Positions 9,007 through 17,002 of a stretch of 64,000 bases of DNA are shown here, in pieces. Origin of the DNA: Rhodospirillum sp. (GTDB lineage Bacteria > Pseudomonadota > Alphaproteobacteria > Rhodospirillales > Rhodospirillaceae); the NCBI GenBank assembly GCA_021741145.1, contig JAIOYK010000030.1, positions 1 through 64,000 of the forward strand, read 5' to 3'. The notes beneath the pieces were generated by a model. It searched no databases, had not been told where the DNA came from, and saw only the letters and a list, made by a program, of their open reading frames with translations. Positions within the stretch are counted from its first letter, which is position 1. Every line of letters begins with the position of its first letter. The position numbers were made by a program, and so were the translations under genes.

Positions 9007-9471
9007 TCAATAGCGCATTTTCGCGATGATCAATTTCGGCGCTGGGCCTCGTACGGTCAGGGCCGCGTCCTCAAAGGAGGGGGGACCCAACAGAACCCTG
9101 GCGTCGCGGGAAAAGCCGAAGCCTTCCATGGGCACGCCCAAAAGGCCCTGGTCGAATTTCCCGTTGTCATTCTCGTCATGGAAGAAGGCAATGGCATACC
9201 GCCCTTCCGGCAAATCGGTGAACAAGGCTTCAGCCTTTTCCCCATCGGGGGAGACCCTGATCGTGCGGATCACCCCATCCCGCTTGGGAAACCGATCCGC
9301 TTGGTCATAGAGAGCGAGGCGCACCAAGCCCTTGTCCGACCGCAACCCCGTGATCGCCACCGCCAAGGTGCCCCCATTTGATCCGGCGACAGCCAGGGGT
9401 GTATCCCCCATCACGGACAGGACAGCGCACAGGGCCAGGGCGGTTGTCGCTATAATCTTTGAAACGCACAT
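9007..9471 (-). CDS. DUF2141 family secreted protein
   Basis: The mature protein shows a DUF2141 pattern: a beta strand with LAVAITGLRSDKGLVRLALYD, then EALFTDLPEGRYAIAFFHDENDNGKFD, where the last part resembles a metal-binding DxNxNGxxD loop. It ends with a short beta region. I chose the ATG at 9471, which gives a clean signal peptide (residues about 4-30) and has GAAGG about 13 bases upstream. An in-frame start at 9504 would add 11 residues. The function of the family is not established. Confidence 0.8.
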   Translation of the reverse strand: MCVSKIIATTALALCAVLSVMGDTPLAVAGSNGGTLAVAITGLRSDKGLVRLALYDQADRFPKRDGVIRTIRVSPDGEKAEALFTDLPEGRYAIAFFHDENDNGKFDQGLLGVPMEGFGFSRDARVLLGPPSFEDAALTVRGPAPKLIIAKMRY

Positions 9472-9733
9472 GGTTCCAAGACCTTCACAGGTTTTTATCA
9501 ACAACGAGCCGAGCGTACTACCACCGTTTCATCACCCAAACAATACGGCAAAAATCCAACGGAGCCATGCACCGGGCGCGGATCGCCCAAATGCGAAAAA
9601 TACGTTTAAAATTAATGCTTTGGATCAATCTCCAGAACAGATCTCATGGACCTTCGACCAATCGCGTCGAAAAGGTTACGTCGTAAGCTTGGTCCATGTG
9701 GAAAAGATCAGCCGGTTTTCGCCAGAGTCGCCC

Positions 9734-9979
9734 TCACCGGAGCGAAGGGGGAGAGGCCATCCGGACCTTGCCATAGCCGCAATCACATTTATCGGCGCTG
9801 GAGGTCAGCCGCATAATCCAGCCATCCCCGTGGTCGCTCCGCACCCACTTGAAGGTAGCGCCGCATCTTTGACAAACTTGGTCAGTGGGCCGCACGGGAT
9901 GACGGGCCGTGCCCTTCAGATGCCCGGCGACCGCGACGCGGCCCACGGTCCTTGGATCAATGGAAATCGGCTTCGCCAT
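9734..9979 (-). CDS. Small zinc-ribbon-like hypothetical protein
   Basis: The 81-residue product contains CQRCG near the middle and CDCG near the end, a spacing that could bind one zinc ion. It lies 24 bases downstream of the DHH phosphoesterase gene on the same strand, so co-transcription is possible. The ribosome binding site is weak and I do not recognise a family, so this is a tentative call. Confidence 0.4.
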   Translation of the reverse strand: MAKPISIDPRTVGRVAVAGHLKGTARHPVRPTDQVCQRCGATFKWVRSDHGDGWIMRLTSSADKCDCGYGKVRMASPPSLR

Positions 9980-10003
9980 TCTACAAACTCATTTAATCCC
10001 AGT

Positions 10004-10933
10004 TCAACCGTCAGCCGTGATTGTGCCGATCAGATCCGCGAGGACCGCCTCGGCTTTGTCGTTGTCCACCTGACAGGTTCCCGCCGCGTCGTGGCCACCG
10101 CCCCCATACTTCAGGGTCAAGGCCCCCACGTTGGTCCGAGAGGACCGATTCAGGATAGATTTGCCAATGGCGAAGACCGTGTTCTGGCGATCCCGCCCCC
10201 ACATGACATGAATGGACATGTTCGCTTCCGGGAACAGAGCATAAACCATGAAGCGATTGCAGGAATGAATCGGATCCTCGCCCCGCAGATCAAGGACCAC
10301 CAGGTTCTCATGGACGACCGCGTTTCGAACAATCTGATGTTCGGCCTTTTCCCGGTGCTCCAGGTAAAGGTGGACCCGTTCCTCCACGTCGGGAAGGGCC
10401 AGGATCTCCTCGATCGTGTGGTGACGGCAATAGACGATCAAATCCATCATCAACTGATAATTGGAGATGGTATAGTCCTTGAAGCGCCCCAGGCCCGTTC
10501 GCGGATCCATAATGAAATTCAGCAGGGTCCAGCGGTCTGGCGCCAAAACCTCTTCCTCCGAATACTGGGCGGAATCAGCCTTGTCGACGGCCTCCATCAA
10601 TTCGTCGGACACATCATGGAAGCGGTCCTTACCGCCAAAATAGTCATAGACCACGCGCGCCGCCGAGGGGGCATTCGGATCGATGATATGGTTTTCCTTG
10701 GGACCCACGCGGACCGTTTCCGACAAATGGTGGTCGAAACACAGGTGCACACCCTCGACGTAAGGCAGGTTGGTCGTGATATCCCTGGCCGAAATCTCGA
10801 CCTTACCGTCCTGCATGTCCTTGGGGTGGACGAAGGTGATCCCATCGATCAGGTCCAATTCCCGCAGCAGCATCGCAGCCACCAACCCATCGAAATCACT
10901 GCGCGTCACCAGCCGGTATTTCGGTTGATCCAT
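10004..10933 (-). CDS. DHH-family phosphoesterase (exopolyphosphatase-like)
   Basis: The 309-residue protein has the DHH superfamily motifs in order: TRSDFDGLVAAML (motif I), CFDHH (motif III) and a later aspartate region (AVDKADSAQYS). The DHHA1-type C-terminus carries GGGGHDAAGTCQ. Such enzymes are Mn2+-dependent phosphodiesterases or exopolyphosphatases. This short form is often annotated exopolyphosphatase-related, but the substrate cannot be read from the sequence. No signal peptide is present, so it should be cytoplasmic. Confidence 0.85.
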   Translation of the reverse strand: MDQPKYRLVTRSDFDGLVAAMLLRELDLIDGITFVHPKDMQDGKVEISARDITTNLPYVEGVHLCFDHHLSETVRVGPKENHIIDPNAPSAARVVYDYFGGKDRFHDVSDELMEAVDKADSAQYSEEEVLAPDRWTLLNFIMDPRTGLGRFKDYTISNYQLMMDLIVYCRHHTIEEILALPDVEERVHLYLEHREKAEHQIVRNAVVHENLVVLDLRGEDPIHSCNRFMVYALFPEANMSIHVMWGRDRQNTVFAIGKSILNRSSRTNVGALTLKYGGGGHDAAGTCQVDNDKAEAVLADLIGTITADG

Positions 10934-11322
10934 AGCCCCCTATGTCCCTCGTTCATCCAGTGTTTCCAAATAGGAACCGGTCCAACCGGCCCAGCCTTCG
11001 GACAGGGATGAACTCCCCCGTCCCGGACGCGAACCTGGTGGCACCCCATCTTGATGGTCGCGCGTGTTCAGCAGGGTATCCTGCTCGGACCCGCCCCACA
11101 ATGCCGGAATACCACCGGCCCTCCCCTCCATTGCAAAGTCGCGATTTTTGACTCGCCGCTAAAATAAGCACTGGTGGAGATTGAAATACCCGCGAATTGG
11201 CCTCATCATGGTATGGAATTTCGGGTGTCCAACATACCACTCCGCCAAGCCTGTCCCACTGGGATATTCCGCTAGGGCACTGCGGTGTGACACCGAAAAC
11301 ATCGTAAAACTAGGGGGTTATC
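10934..11322. other. Intergenic region, no feature seen
   Basis: This lies upstream of the minus-strand DHH gene and the plus-strand small gene at 11323. Short open frames on both strands have no family resemblance. It likely holds divergent promoters, but I cannot assign clear -35 and -10 boxes. Confidence 0.4.
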
Positions 11323-11562
11323 GTGTGGGCTTTTGGCGCGAGCGGATCGTCTTACAAACGATTTGATATACAGCCTGGCGACCAGTTCACAAAATGTGAC
11401 GGGCGCTTTCGTTCAACCTGGACCGTCCTGCAGATCGTCGATCTACCGGATGTGCCGCCCCATGCCCGCCTGACGCGACACGGTGACCCAGTCCGGGGCT
11501 ACCGAACCATATCGGTGCTGGCGCTCATGGATCCGTCCTTTTACATGCGGCAGGAACGGTAG
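11323..11562 (+). CDS. Small conserved-looking hypothetical protein
   Basis: A GTG-initiated 79-residue product with a compact, beta-rich pattern: YKRFDIQPGDQFTK, then TWTVLQIVDLPDVPPHARL, and a second half ending DPSFYMRQER. The alternation and the lack of low complexity suggest a real protein rather than chance. I recall similar small proteins in related alphaproteobacteria but cannot name a family. The start is uncertain because no strong ribosome binding site is visible. Confidence 0.5.
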   Translation: MWAFGASGSSYKRFDIQPGDQFTKCDGRFRSTWTVLQIVDLPDVPPHARLTRHGDPVRGYRTISVLALMDPSFYMRQER

Positions 11563-11653
11563 CGTCCCGACTAGGTGGGGATCCCCACGGTCCCTATCTC
11601 TTGCACTGTTTTGGCTCCTCTTTTAGACGACCATTTCGATCCCTGACGGCCCG

Positions 11654-12589
11654 TTACTGGGCCGCCACCTTCCCGGCGGGCATGGTTTCGGGGATGGATT
11701 TAGACAGAGTCAGGGAGATCAATGGATACAAGGTTTCGGGCAGAGGGGATTCTGGGTCAACCGTCCAGCCCTTAACGATCCGCTCTGGATCAAGGTGGCT
11801 ATGGGGTCCGATTGGTGTCTCCCCATCGGCCTCTGGGATGGGGCTCCAAACCTCCACACGTCCCATGCGGGTCAATAACACCCTGTGGGGTGACGCGGCG
11901 CGCAGGGCGTCGAATACCGTCCGATCCTCGCCCAGAACCGGTTTCCCCCGCCATTCACGCAACAGCGCCAGCAAACCGGCCTCCTCCACCCGCACGCAAT
12001 AATCGATATGGGGCAGCCCCAGGCCAAGGTCGAAGAGCACTCCCTGGCGGTCGCCGGTGCGCAACGCTTCCACATCCGGCCCAATTTCCCCAAGGGTCCA
12101 TCGGTTCGACATGGCGGCCTTGCGGGTATAAAGGCACAAGTCGATCCGCCCAACCCGACCATCCGCGGTGGGATGACCGATCATCTTGATCTTCTGGGCA
12201 CCATGGTCGAGCACCACCCGCACACCACCCTGGCCGCCTCGAACCTCCCCCCCGTATTCCCACAGACGCGCGGTCAGCAAGGATTCATCCAAGCCATTGA
12301 ATTCAACCGCGGCGCCGGGGACACCGATGGACCAGTGGGCTTGACTGTCATCAAGGGATCCAAGAATCAGACGATCCAGAGCCGCCACCGGATAGCCAAG
12401 TACGGGGACCCCATATCCGATTTCCGTCCTGCGCTTGGCAAGTAGGCGGAACACATCGAGCTTCCGTTCTCCGTCATAGGACGGCCATTCCTTGATCTCC
12501 ACCGAGGTTCGGCCACATCCCACGCAAAGGGAGCCGTCATCGTTCATCTTGCAGATACCGATACAGGGGGAAGGCATGGGACCAAGCAT
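11654..12589 (-). CDS. DUF1289 N-terminal domain fused to a domain of unknown function
   Basis: The first 45 residues are a DUF1289 module: PCIGICKMN, then CVGCGRTSVEIKEW, with four cysteines that probably bind a metal. Most DUF1289 proteins are short, about 60-90 residues. Here about 250 further residues follow, predicted to be a soluble mixed alpha/beta domain that I do not recognise. I chose the ATG at 12589 because AAGGATT lies just upstream. An open frame continues 93 codons further upstream but has no DUF1289 relevance. The gene is divergent from the cysteine synthase gene. Confidence 0.75.
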   Translation of the reverse strand: MLGPMPSPCIGICKMNDDGSLCVGCGRTSVEIKEWPSYDGERKLDVFRLLAKRRTEIGYGVPVLGYPVAALDRLILGSLDDSQAHWSIGVPGAAVEFNGLDESLLTARLWEYGGEVRGGQGGVRVVLDHGAQKIKMIGHPTADGRVGRIDLCLYTRKAAMSNRWTLGEIGPDVEALRTGDRQGVLFDLGLGLPHIDYCVRVEEAGLLALLREWRGKPVLGEDRTVFDALRAASPHRVLLTRMGRVEVWSPIPEADGETPIGPHSHLDPERIVKGWTVDPESPLPETLYPLISLTLSKSIPETMPAGKVAAQ

Positions 12590-12611
12590 GATCAATCCTT
12601 GTTGACGCCGG

Positions 12612-12659
12612 CGCCAAAAGAAAGGCCCCGGAAGAAGGGGCTGCCCGGAAGAGGGGCCG
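12612..12659 (-). terminator. Terminator-like hairpin on the minus strand
   Basis: Read on the minus strand, GCCCCTTCTTCC and GGGGC form a short stem followed directly by CTTTCTTTT. It lies upstream of the DUF1289 gene and just after the tiny minus-strand open frame ending at 12706. It may end a short transcript or act as an attenuator. The adjacent 13-bp direct duplication GCGCCGCCGAGAA (about 12664-12690) is not part of the stem. Confidence 0.35.
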
Positions 12660-12705
12660 AGGGGCGCCGCCGAGAAGCGCCGCCGAGAAGCGCCGTTGAA
12701 TAGGT

Positions 12706-12813
12706 TTACTCCGCCGTCATATGGCGTTCCAGCTTCGAGTTGCAAACCTTTCTCGCCAAAAAGCACCCTTCCCCTTGATCCCTGCCCCCGGATCGGGGGA
12801 CAAACGATCCCAT
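12706..12813 (-). CDS. Possible 35-residue small protein
   Basis: An ATG at 12813 opens a 35-codon frame ending HMTAE. The product has two cysteines and a basic C-terminal half (FLARKVCNSKLERH). A terminator-like hairpin follows on the same strand, which is why I list it. There is no clear ribosome binding site and no recognised family, so it may be spurious. Confidence 0.2.
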   Translation of the reverse strand: MGSFVPRSGGRDQGEGCFLARKVCNSKLERHMTAE

Positions 12814-12874
12814 GGACGCCCTCCGGCGGGCGGTCCCAAACCGGATAAACAGGCAAAGCGGGATACATTGGCTC

Positions 12875-13858
12875 ATGGATATTCGCGACGGCTTCTTAGG
12901 CGCCATCGGTGGCACGCCCCTCATCCGCCTAGATTGGGCCTCCCGAGTCACAGGGCGGGAAATCCTTGGGAAGGCGGAATTCATGAACCCCGGTGGATCC
13001 GTCAAGGATCGGGCGGCCCTGGCCATTATCCGCGACGCGTTGGACTCGGGAACATTGAAGCGGGGCGGCACCATCGTCGAGGGAACAGCGGGCAATACGG
13101 GCATTGGCCTGACCCTGGTGGCCAATGCCATCGGTTGCAAGACCGTCATTGTCATGCCCGAGACTCAAAGCCAGGAGAAGAAGGATACCCTGCGCCTGAT
13201 CGGCGCGGACCTGCGTCTGGTTCCCGCCTTGCCCTATAAGGATCCCGGCAACTACGTCCGCTATTCGGAGACCCTGGCCAGGGATCTGAACGCCTTCTGG
13301 GCCAACCAATTCGATAACACCGCCAACAGGGAGGGCCACCGGACCACCACCGGGCCAGAAATCATCGCCCAGACCGATGGCAAGCTGGACGCCTTCACCT
13401 GCGCCGTGGGCACCGGTGGCACCTTGACCGGCGTTGCCATGGCCCTCAAGGCCCATGATCCCGCCATTAAGGTGGTTCTGGCCGATCCCATGGGATCGGC
13501 GCTCCATTCCTGGATCAAGACCGGTGAACTGACGTCCCAGGGGGTATCCATCACCGAAGGCATCGGACAGGGCCGAATTACCGACAATCTGAAGGACTTG
13601 CCCGCGGACGACGCCGTTCAAGTGACCGACGAGGAAGCCCTCGAAGCGATCTTCGCCATGGTCAAGGAAGATGGCCTGGTCCTAGGGGGATCCGCGGGCG
13701 TGAATGTCGCCGCGGCCATGAAGGTCGCCCGGACCCTACCGAAGGGCTCGCGGGTCGCCACGATCCTGTGTGACGGCGGACAGCGCTATCAAAGCAAGCT
13801 GTTCAATCCCGCCTTCCTGCGGGAAAAAGGCCTTCCCGTCCCCGATTGGCTGGATTAG
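12875..13858 (+). CDS. cysK: Cysteine synthase (O-acetylserine sulfhydrylase family)
   Basis: This PLP enzyme should convert O-acetylserine and sulfide into cysteine. NPGGSVKDRAAL contains the PLP lysine, Lys44. The substrate loop is EGTAGNTGIGL, the phosphate-binding loop is GTGGTLTG, and GGSAGVN lies near the end. I start at the ATG at 12875, where MDIRDGFLGAIGGTPL aligns with the family. An upstream in-frame ATG at 12812 would add an atypical 21 residues. Length is 327 residues, slightly longer than typical CysK, with extra sequence around ADPMGSALHSWIKTGEL, so a CBS-like or other beta-family substrate is possible. The sulfurtransferase gene sseA follows on the same strand. Confidence 0.88.
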   Translation: MDIRDGFLGAIGGTPLIRLDWASRVTGREILGKAEFMNPGGSVKDRAALAIIRDALDSGTLKRGGTIVEGTAGNTGIGLTLVANAIGCKTVIVMPETQSQEKKDTLRLIGADLRLVPALPYKDPGNYVRYSETLARDLNAFWANQFDNTANREGHRTTTGPEIIAQTDGKLDAFTCAVGTGGTLTGVAMALKAHDPAIKVVLADPMGSALHSWIKTGELTSQGVSITEGIGQGRITDNLKDLPADDAVQVTDEEALEAIFAMVKEDGLVLGGSAGVNVAAAMKVARTLPKGSRVATILCDGGQRYQSKLFNPAFLREKGLPVPDWLD

Positions 13859-13927
13859 ATACCCCTTCTCGCCCCCGCCCTTTTCTCACCCTCGCCACTT
13901 GATTGCTTTCCGGAAGGACTCCGTGCA

Positions 13928-14782
13928 ATGACTTACGCCAATCCCGACGCCCTGGTTTCCACCGCCTGGCTGGAGGAGCACCTCGGCGCGCCAGACGTCC
14001 GCGTGGTTGACGCCACCTATTTCATGCCCTCCTCGGGACGAAGCATGCAGGCGGAGTTCGAGGCCTCCCACATCCCCGGCGCGGTCCATTTCGACATCGA
14101 TGCCGTGGCCGACAAAACGAAGACCAAGGCCCACGCCCTGCCGACCGCCGAGATCTTCTCCTCCGCCTGCCGGTCCCTGGGCCTGGGGGACGGCCAGCGG
14201 ATCGTGGTCTATGACAAGAATGGTGGAGCCATGGCCGCGGCCCGGGTCTGGTGGTTGATGCGCTTGTTCGGCCATGGGGAGGTCTCCCTGCTCGACGGCG
14301 GTTTCGGCGCCTGGGTGTCGGAAGGACGTCCGGTGGACGACCTGCCTCGCGCGCCCAGCCGTCGCCACTTCACCGCCCGGGTCAACACCACCCTGTCCCG
14401 GGACGCCGAACAGGTCCGCGCCACCATCGGTGGGGGCGGGGAATTGGTGGTCGACGCCCGTTCGGCCGGGCGATTCAACGCCATCGACCCCGAGCCCTGG
14501 GAGGTGCCCCGCTCCGGCCGCATCCCCGGCAGTGTCAACCTGCCCTTCGGCGCCTTGCAGACCGGCGACCACGGCCGTTTCGCCGACGCCGCCACCCTCA
14601 AGGCGACATTCGAGACGGCGGGAGTCGACCTCGATCGTCCGCTGATCGCCAGCTGTGGTTCGGGCGTCACCGCCTGCATCCTCGCCCTGGGCGCCTATTT
14701 GATCGGCAAGGAAGACGTGGCGATCTACGATGGGTCCTGGGTGGAATGGGCCAGCCTGACCGAATACCCCATTGAGCGGTAG
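13928..14782 (+). CDS. sseA: 3-mercaptopyruvate-type sulfurtransferase
   Basis: Two rhodanese domains in tandem give 284 residues. The catalytic loop of the second domain is CGSGVTAC, with the sulfur-accepting Cys243. CGSGVTA is the signature of SseA-type mercaptopyruvate sulfurtransferases rather than thiosulfate rhodaneses. GGAAGGACTCCGTGCA precedes the ATG. It lies 69 bases after the cysteine synthase gene on the same strand, and both act in sulfur amino acid metabolism, so a shared role is likely. Confidence 0.9.
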   Translation: MTYANPDALVSTAWLEEHLGAPDVRVVDATYFMPSSGRSMQAEFEASHIPGAVHFDIDAVADKTKTKAHALPTAEIFSSACRSLGLGDGQRIVVYDKNGGAMAAARVWWLMRLFGHGEVSLLDGGFGAWVSEGRPVDDLPRAPSRRHFTARVNTTLSRDAEQVRATIGGGGELVVDARSAGRFNAIDPEPWEVPRSGRIPGSVNLPFGALQTGDHGRFADAATLKATFETAGVDLDRPLIASCGSGVTACILALGAYLIGKEDVAIYDGSWVEWASLTEYPIER

Positions 14783-15141
14783 GCTAGCGCGCGACGGGAA
14801 CCAATTCGGAGCCAAATAGGAACAGGTAACGCTTGCTTCACCACCTCAAGGCCCCCATCTCTTTATAAGATTGAACGGCATTCTGGTCATCGGTATCGTG
14901 GGGTCCGACCCCAAAAGGAGATCAATGGCCGGAGTACAACTGGCCCCGTCCGTCCCTTGGACTCGAGAATGGCCGGAAAGGCGTTTCCCCTTCCCCTCTA
15001 TCCACCCTTCCCCTCTATCCACCAAGGTGGACCGCCTCATCCTGAAAGACCCGCTCCACGCGGGTCTATTTTCGTGCGCGCGGCCGAGTTCCCCGGCACA
15101 CTTCCCCTCGCATGAAGGGACTGGAAACGGAAGAGGGGCAA
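14783..15141. other. Intergenic region with tandem duplication and terminator
   Basis: No convincing gene. AAAAGGAGATCA upstream of an ATG at 14925 looks like a strong ribosome binding site, but the frame runs through the terminator and into the next gene with Pro-rich, non-protein-like sequence. A 17-bp unit CCTTCCCCTCTATCCAC is duplicated in tandem at about 14989-15022. Confidence 0.5.
15047..15072 (+). terminator. Rho-independent terminator
   Basis: AGACCCGC (15047-15054) pairs with GCGGGTCT (15060-15067) around a 5-base loop, followed by ATTTTC. It lies 265 bases after sseA and 70 bases before the glycosyltransferase start, so it separates the two transcription units. Confidence 0.7.
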
Positions 15142-16203
15142 ATGCGGGTTTTGGCGACGATTCATGAACTGGACGTCAATGGGGCCAGCTTGGCGATCCC
15201 GGAACTCACCGCCCACTTGACCGCCCGGGGGGGTACGCTCGACGTCCTGGCCCCCGAAGCCGCGACAGGACCGATCCAAGGCCTGGTCGAAGGCGCCGGA
15301 GGACATCTGATCCGGGCCGCGGAGATGAATGCGGGCTACGACGTCGCCCTGGTCAACTCCATCCTCAACGCCCGAATGGTCCTGTCCCTGGCCCCCCACA
15401 TGCCCGTCGTCTGGTATATTCACGAGGCGGAGGCTGGCCTACACTGGCTGATGAACAACACCGAAAACATCGCTGCCTTTCAGGCCTCGACCCATGTTAT
15501 TTTCTACCATGCCCACTGCCGGGACGCGATTTTCGCCCCGTTCCTGCGCCACCACCCCCTGCACGCCATCAGCATTATTCCATCGGGCGCGGACATCCCC
15601 TCTCCCGACGACCCAGCACCCCAGGCGAAAGATAAGGATGGACGGGGGATCCTCTTCGTCGGAACGCCGTACAGCCGCAAACGGATCACCGACCTGATGA
15701 CGGTCTTCCTCAGGTTTTGCGGAGACGCTCCGCCCCTGAGGATCGCCGGAGACGTCCGGGCGTTAGCCGAGGACGCCCATCCCTTGGCCGAACAAGCGCC
15801 GGACCGGTTCCACTTCCTGGGTGTCCTGGATTGGCCCGCCTTGCGCGCGGAATACGAGCGGGCGAGCATCCTCAGCCTCCCCTCCCATTCGGAGTCCTTT
15901 GGCCGTGCCCCCATGGAGGCCGCCCTGCACGGTTGCGCCCTGGTGCTCTCCGACCTTCCCGTGTACCGGGGCGTTTGGCGCGATGGCGTTTCGGCCCTGC
16001 TCCATGGCGTCGGCGATCTGCCCACCCTTGGCTTCGCCCTGCGCCGCCTTCTGGACCATCCCACGGACAGGGTTCGCTTGGCCGAGGCCGCCCGGTCGGT
16101 GGCCTTGAACTACCCCAGGAACCACGCCCTGGACCGGGTGCGGATGGTCCTAGAGCGTGTTGCCCAAGCCCACAAACTCAGCCGACCAAGCCCCGCGGGG
16201 TAG
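15142..16203 (+). CDS. Family 4-like glycosyltransferase
   Basis: A GT-B type protein of 353 residues. The N-terminal Rossmann domain contains HELDVNGASLAIPEL, and the C-terminal domain has GILFVGTPYSRKRITDLM, then HSESFGRAPMEAALHGCALVLSDLPVYR, the E-x7-E-type nucleotide-sugar binding region of GT4 enzymes. I start at the ATG at 15142, preceded by GAGGGG, rather than the one at 15112. Donor and acceptor are unknown. It is isolated from other glycan genes and probably acts in the cytoplasm on a surface polymer or lipid precursor. Confidence 0.82.
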   Translation: MRVLATIHELDVNGASLAIPELTAHLTARGGTLDVLAPEAATGPIQGLVEGAGGHLIRAAEMNAGYDVALVNSILNARMVLSLAPHMPVVWYIHEAEAGLHWLMNNTENIAAFQASTHVIFYHAHCRDAIFAPFLRHHPLHAISIIPSGADIPSPDDPAPQAKDKDGRGILFVGTPYSRKRITDLMTVFLRFCGDAPPLRIAGDVRALAEDAHPLAEQAPDRFHFLGVLDWPALRAEYERASILSLPSHSESFGRAPMEAALHGCALVLSDLPVYRGVWRDGVSALLHGVGDLPTLGFALRRLLDHPTDRVRLAEAARSVALNYPRNHALDRVRMVLERVAQAHKLSRPSPAG

Positions 16204-16233
16204 CCTCACTCAATCGGTCCGTCCCGCGACACG

Positions 16234-16262
16234 AAAAAGGGTCGCCTCCCGGGAGGCGACCC
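16234..16262 (-). terminator. Strong terminator of the minus-strand gene at 16316-16618
   Basis: GGGTCGCCTCCC (16239-16250) and GGGAGGCGACCC (16251-16262) form a 24-bp perfect palindrome. On the minus strand it is followed by five T residues, a textbook rho-independent terminator. It also lies 35 bases after the converging glycosyltransferase gene. Confidence 0.85.
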
Positions 16263-16315
16263 ATCTCGAAACGCGGTCCAAACGGTCCAGAGCGATCCGC
16301 TCTGGGTAGACCACT

Positions 16316-16618
16316 CTACCCCACGGCCTGGAAGGGCGTTCGGACCGGATCGGCCTCCCCATCCTCTTCCATATCGAGCCCGAAGCGACCCGCGCGGGCG
16401 ATGGAGCCATCGGGGAAACGCCAGAGCGTCGGCGCCGCGCCACCCGATTGGGTATGCGCGGGGCCTTCCGTCAAACCACCAAAGCCAAGGGCGATTTCAT
16501 CGGCGTGGGCGGCGACCGTCTCGGGCGCCATTTCCCTCCGCCAGTTCGCGCCAAACCGTGTCGCCATCGTTAGGTTGAACAGGTTGAACGCGTGGTACGA
16601 AGTCGGTGTCACGGTCAT
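16316..16618 (-). CDS. Hypothetical protein, about 100 residues
   Basis: Beginning at the ATG at 16618, which has AAGGATT about 8 bases upstream, the product is 100 residues and soluble. It contains a Trp/Gly/Asp-rich segment (TLWRFPDGSIARAGRFGLDM) near the middle and an acidic end. An upstream ATG at 16675 would add 19 residues without a better binding site. A strong terminator follows it, supporting a real transcription unit. I do not recognise a family. Confidence 0.65.
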   Translation of the reverse strand: MTVTPTSYHAFNLFNLTMATRFGANWRREMAPETVAAHADEIALGFGGLTEGPAHTQSGGAAPTLWRFPDGSIARAGRFGLDMEEDGEADPVRTPFQAVG

Positions 16619-17002
16619 CGTCCGAATCCTTGAGTCGTTGAGCCCAAAAAATCCAGACGCTTCCTCATTTTCCATACGGGCAGGTGGAGCAAAGCCCCCC
16701 CGCCAGTCGATATTAAATCAGTGTCCCGAGGACCAGATTGACTCCGGTTCGGTTGATTGTTGTTGCAGTGCACAATACACAGTGACCCGAGACCTTGCCA
16801 CGAAAATGCGCGAAGCCCATCGAAAACCCTATATTCCCCCGCTCCGCGTGATATTTTGGCCACAACGTTATCCGTCCGGTCGATCCCGGAGATTGCGTCC
16901 TGTCGGAGAATTGCCCATATGGCGTGTAAACCTGTACTCGCCATGACATTCGGCCCCGTTGGCCCTCCCCCAACCGAGTCCCTTTTACCCGTTCGAGGCT
17001 CC
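16619..17002. other. Divergent promoter region
   Basis: This separates the minus-strand small gene from metC and should hold promoters for both. The plus-strand frame upstream of metC is open but starts far from any ribosome binding site, and its residues are unlike MetC. I see no riboswitch. Confidence 0.45.

Noticed and set aside
9332-11011. 559-codon plus-strand frame over the DHH phosphoesterase
   Set aside because: It is antisense to a gene with intact DHH motifs, and its translation shows no family resemblance.
14925-15167. Small gene with a strong ribosome binding site before the glycosyltransferase
   Set aside because: The frame runs through a terminator hairpin and into the next gene, and its sequence is Pro/Ser-rich without protein-like pattern.
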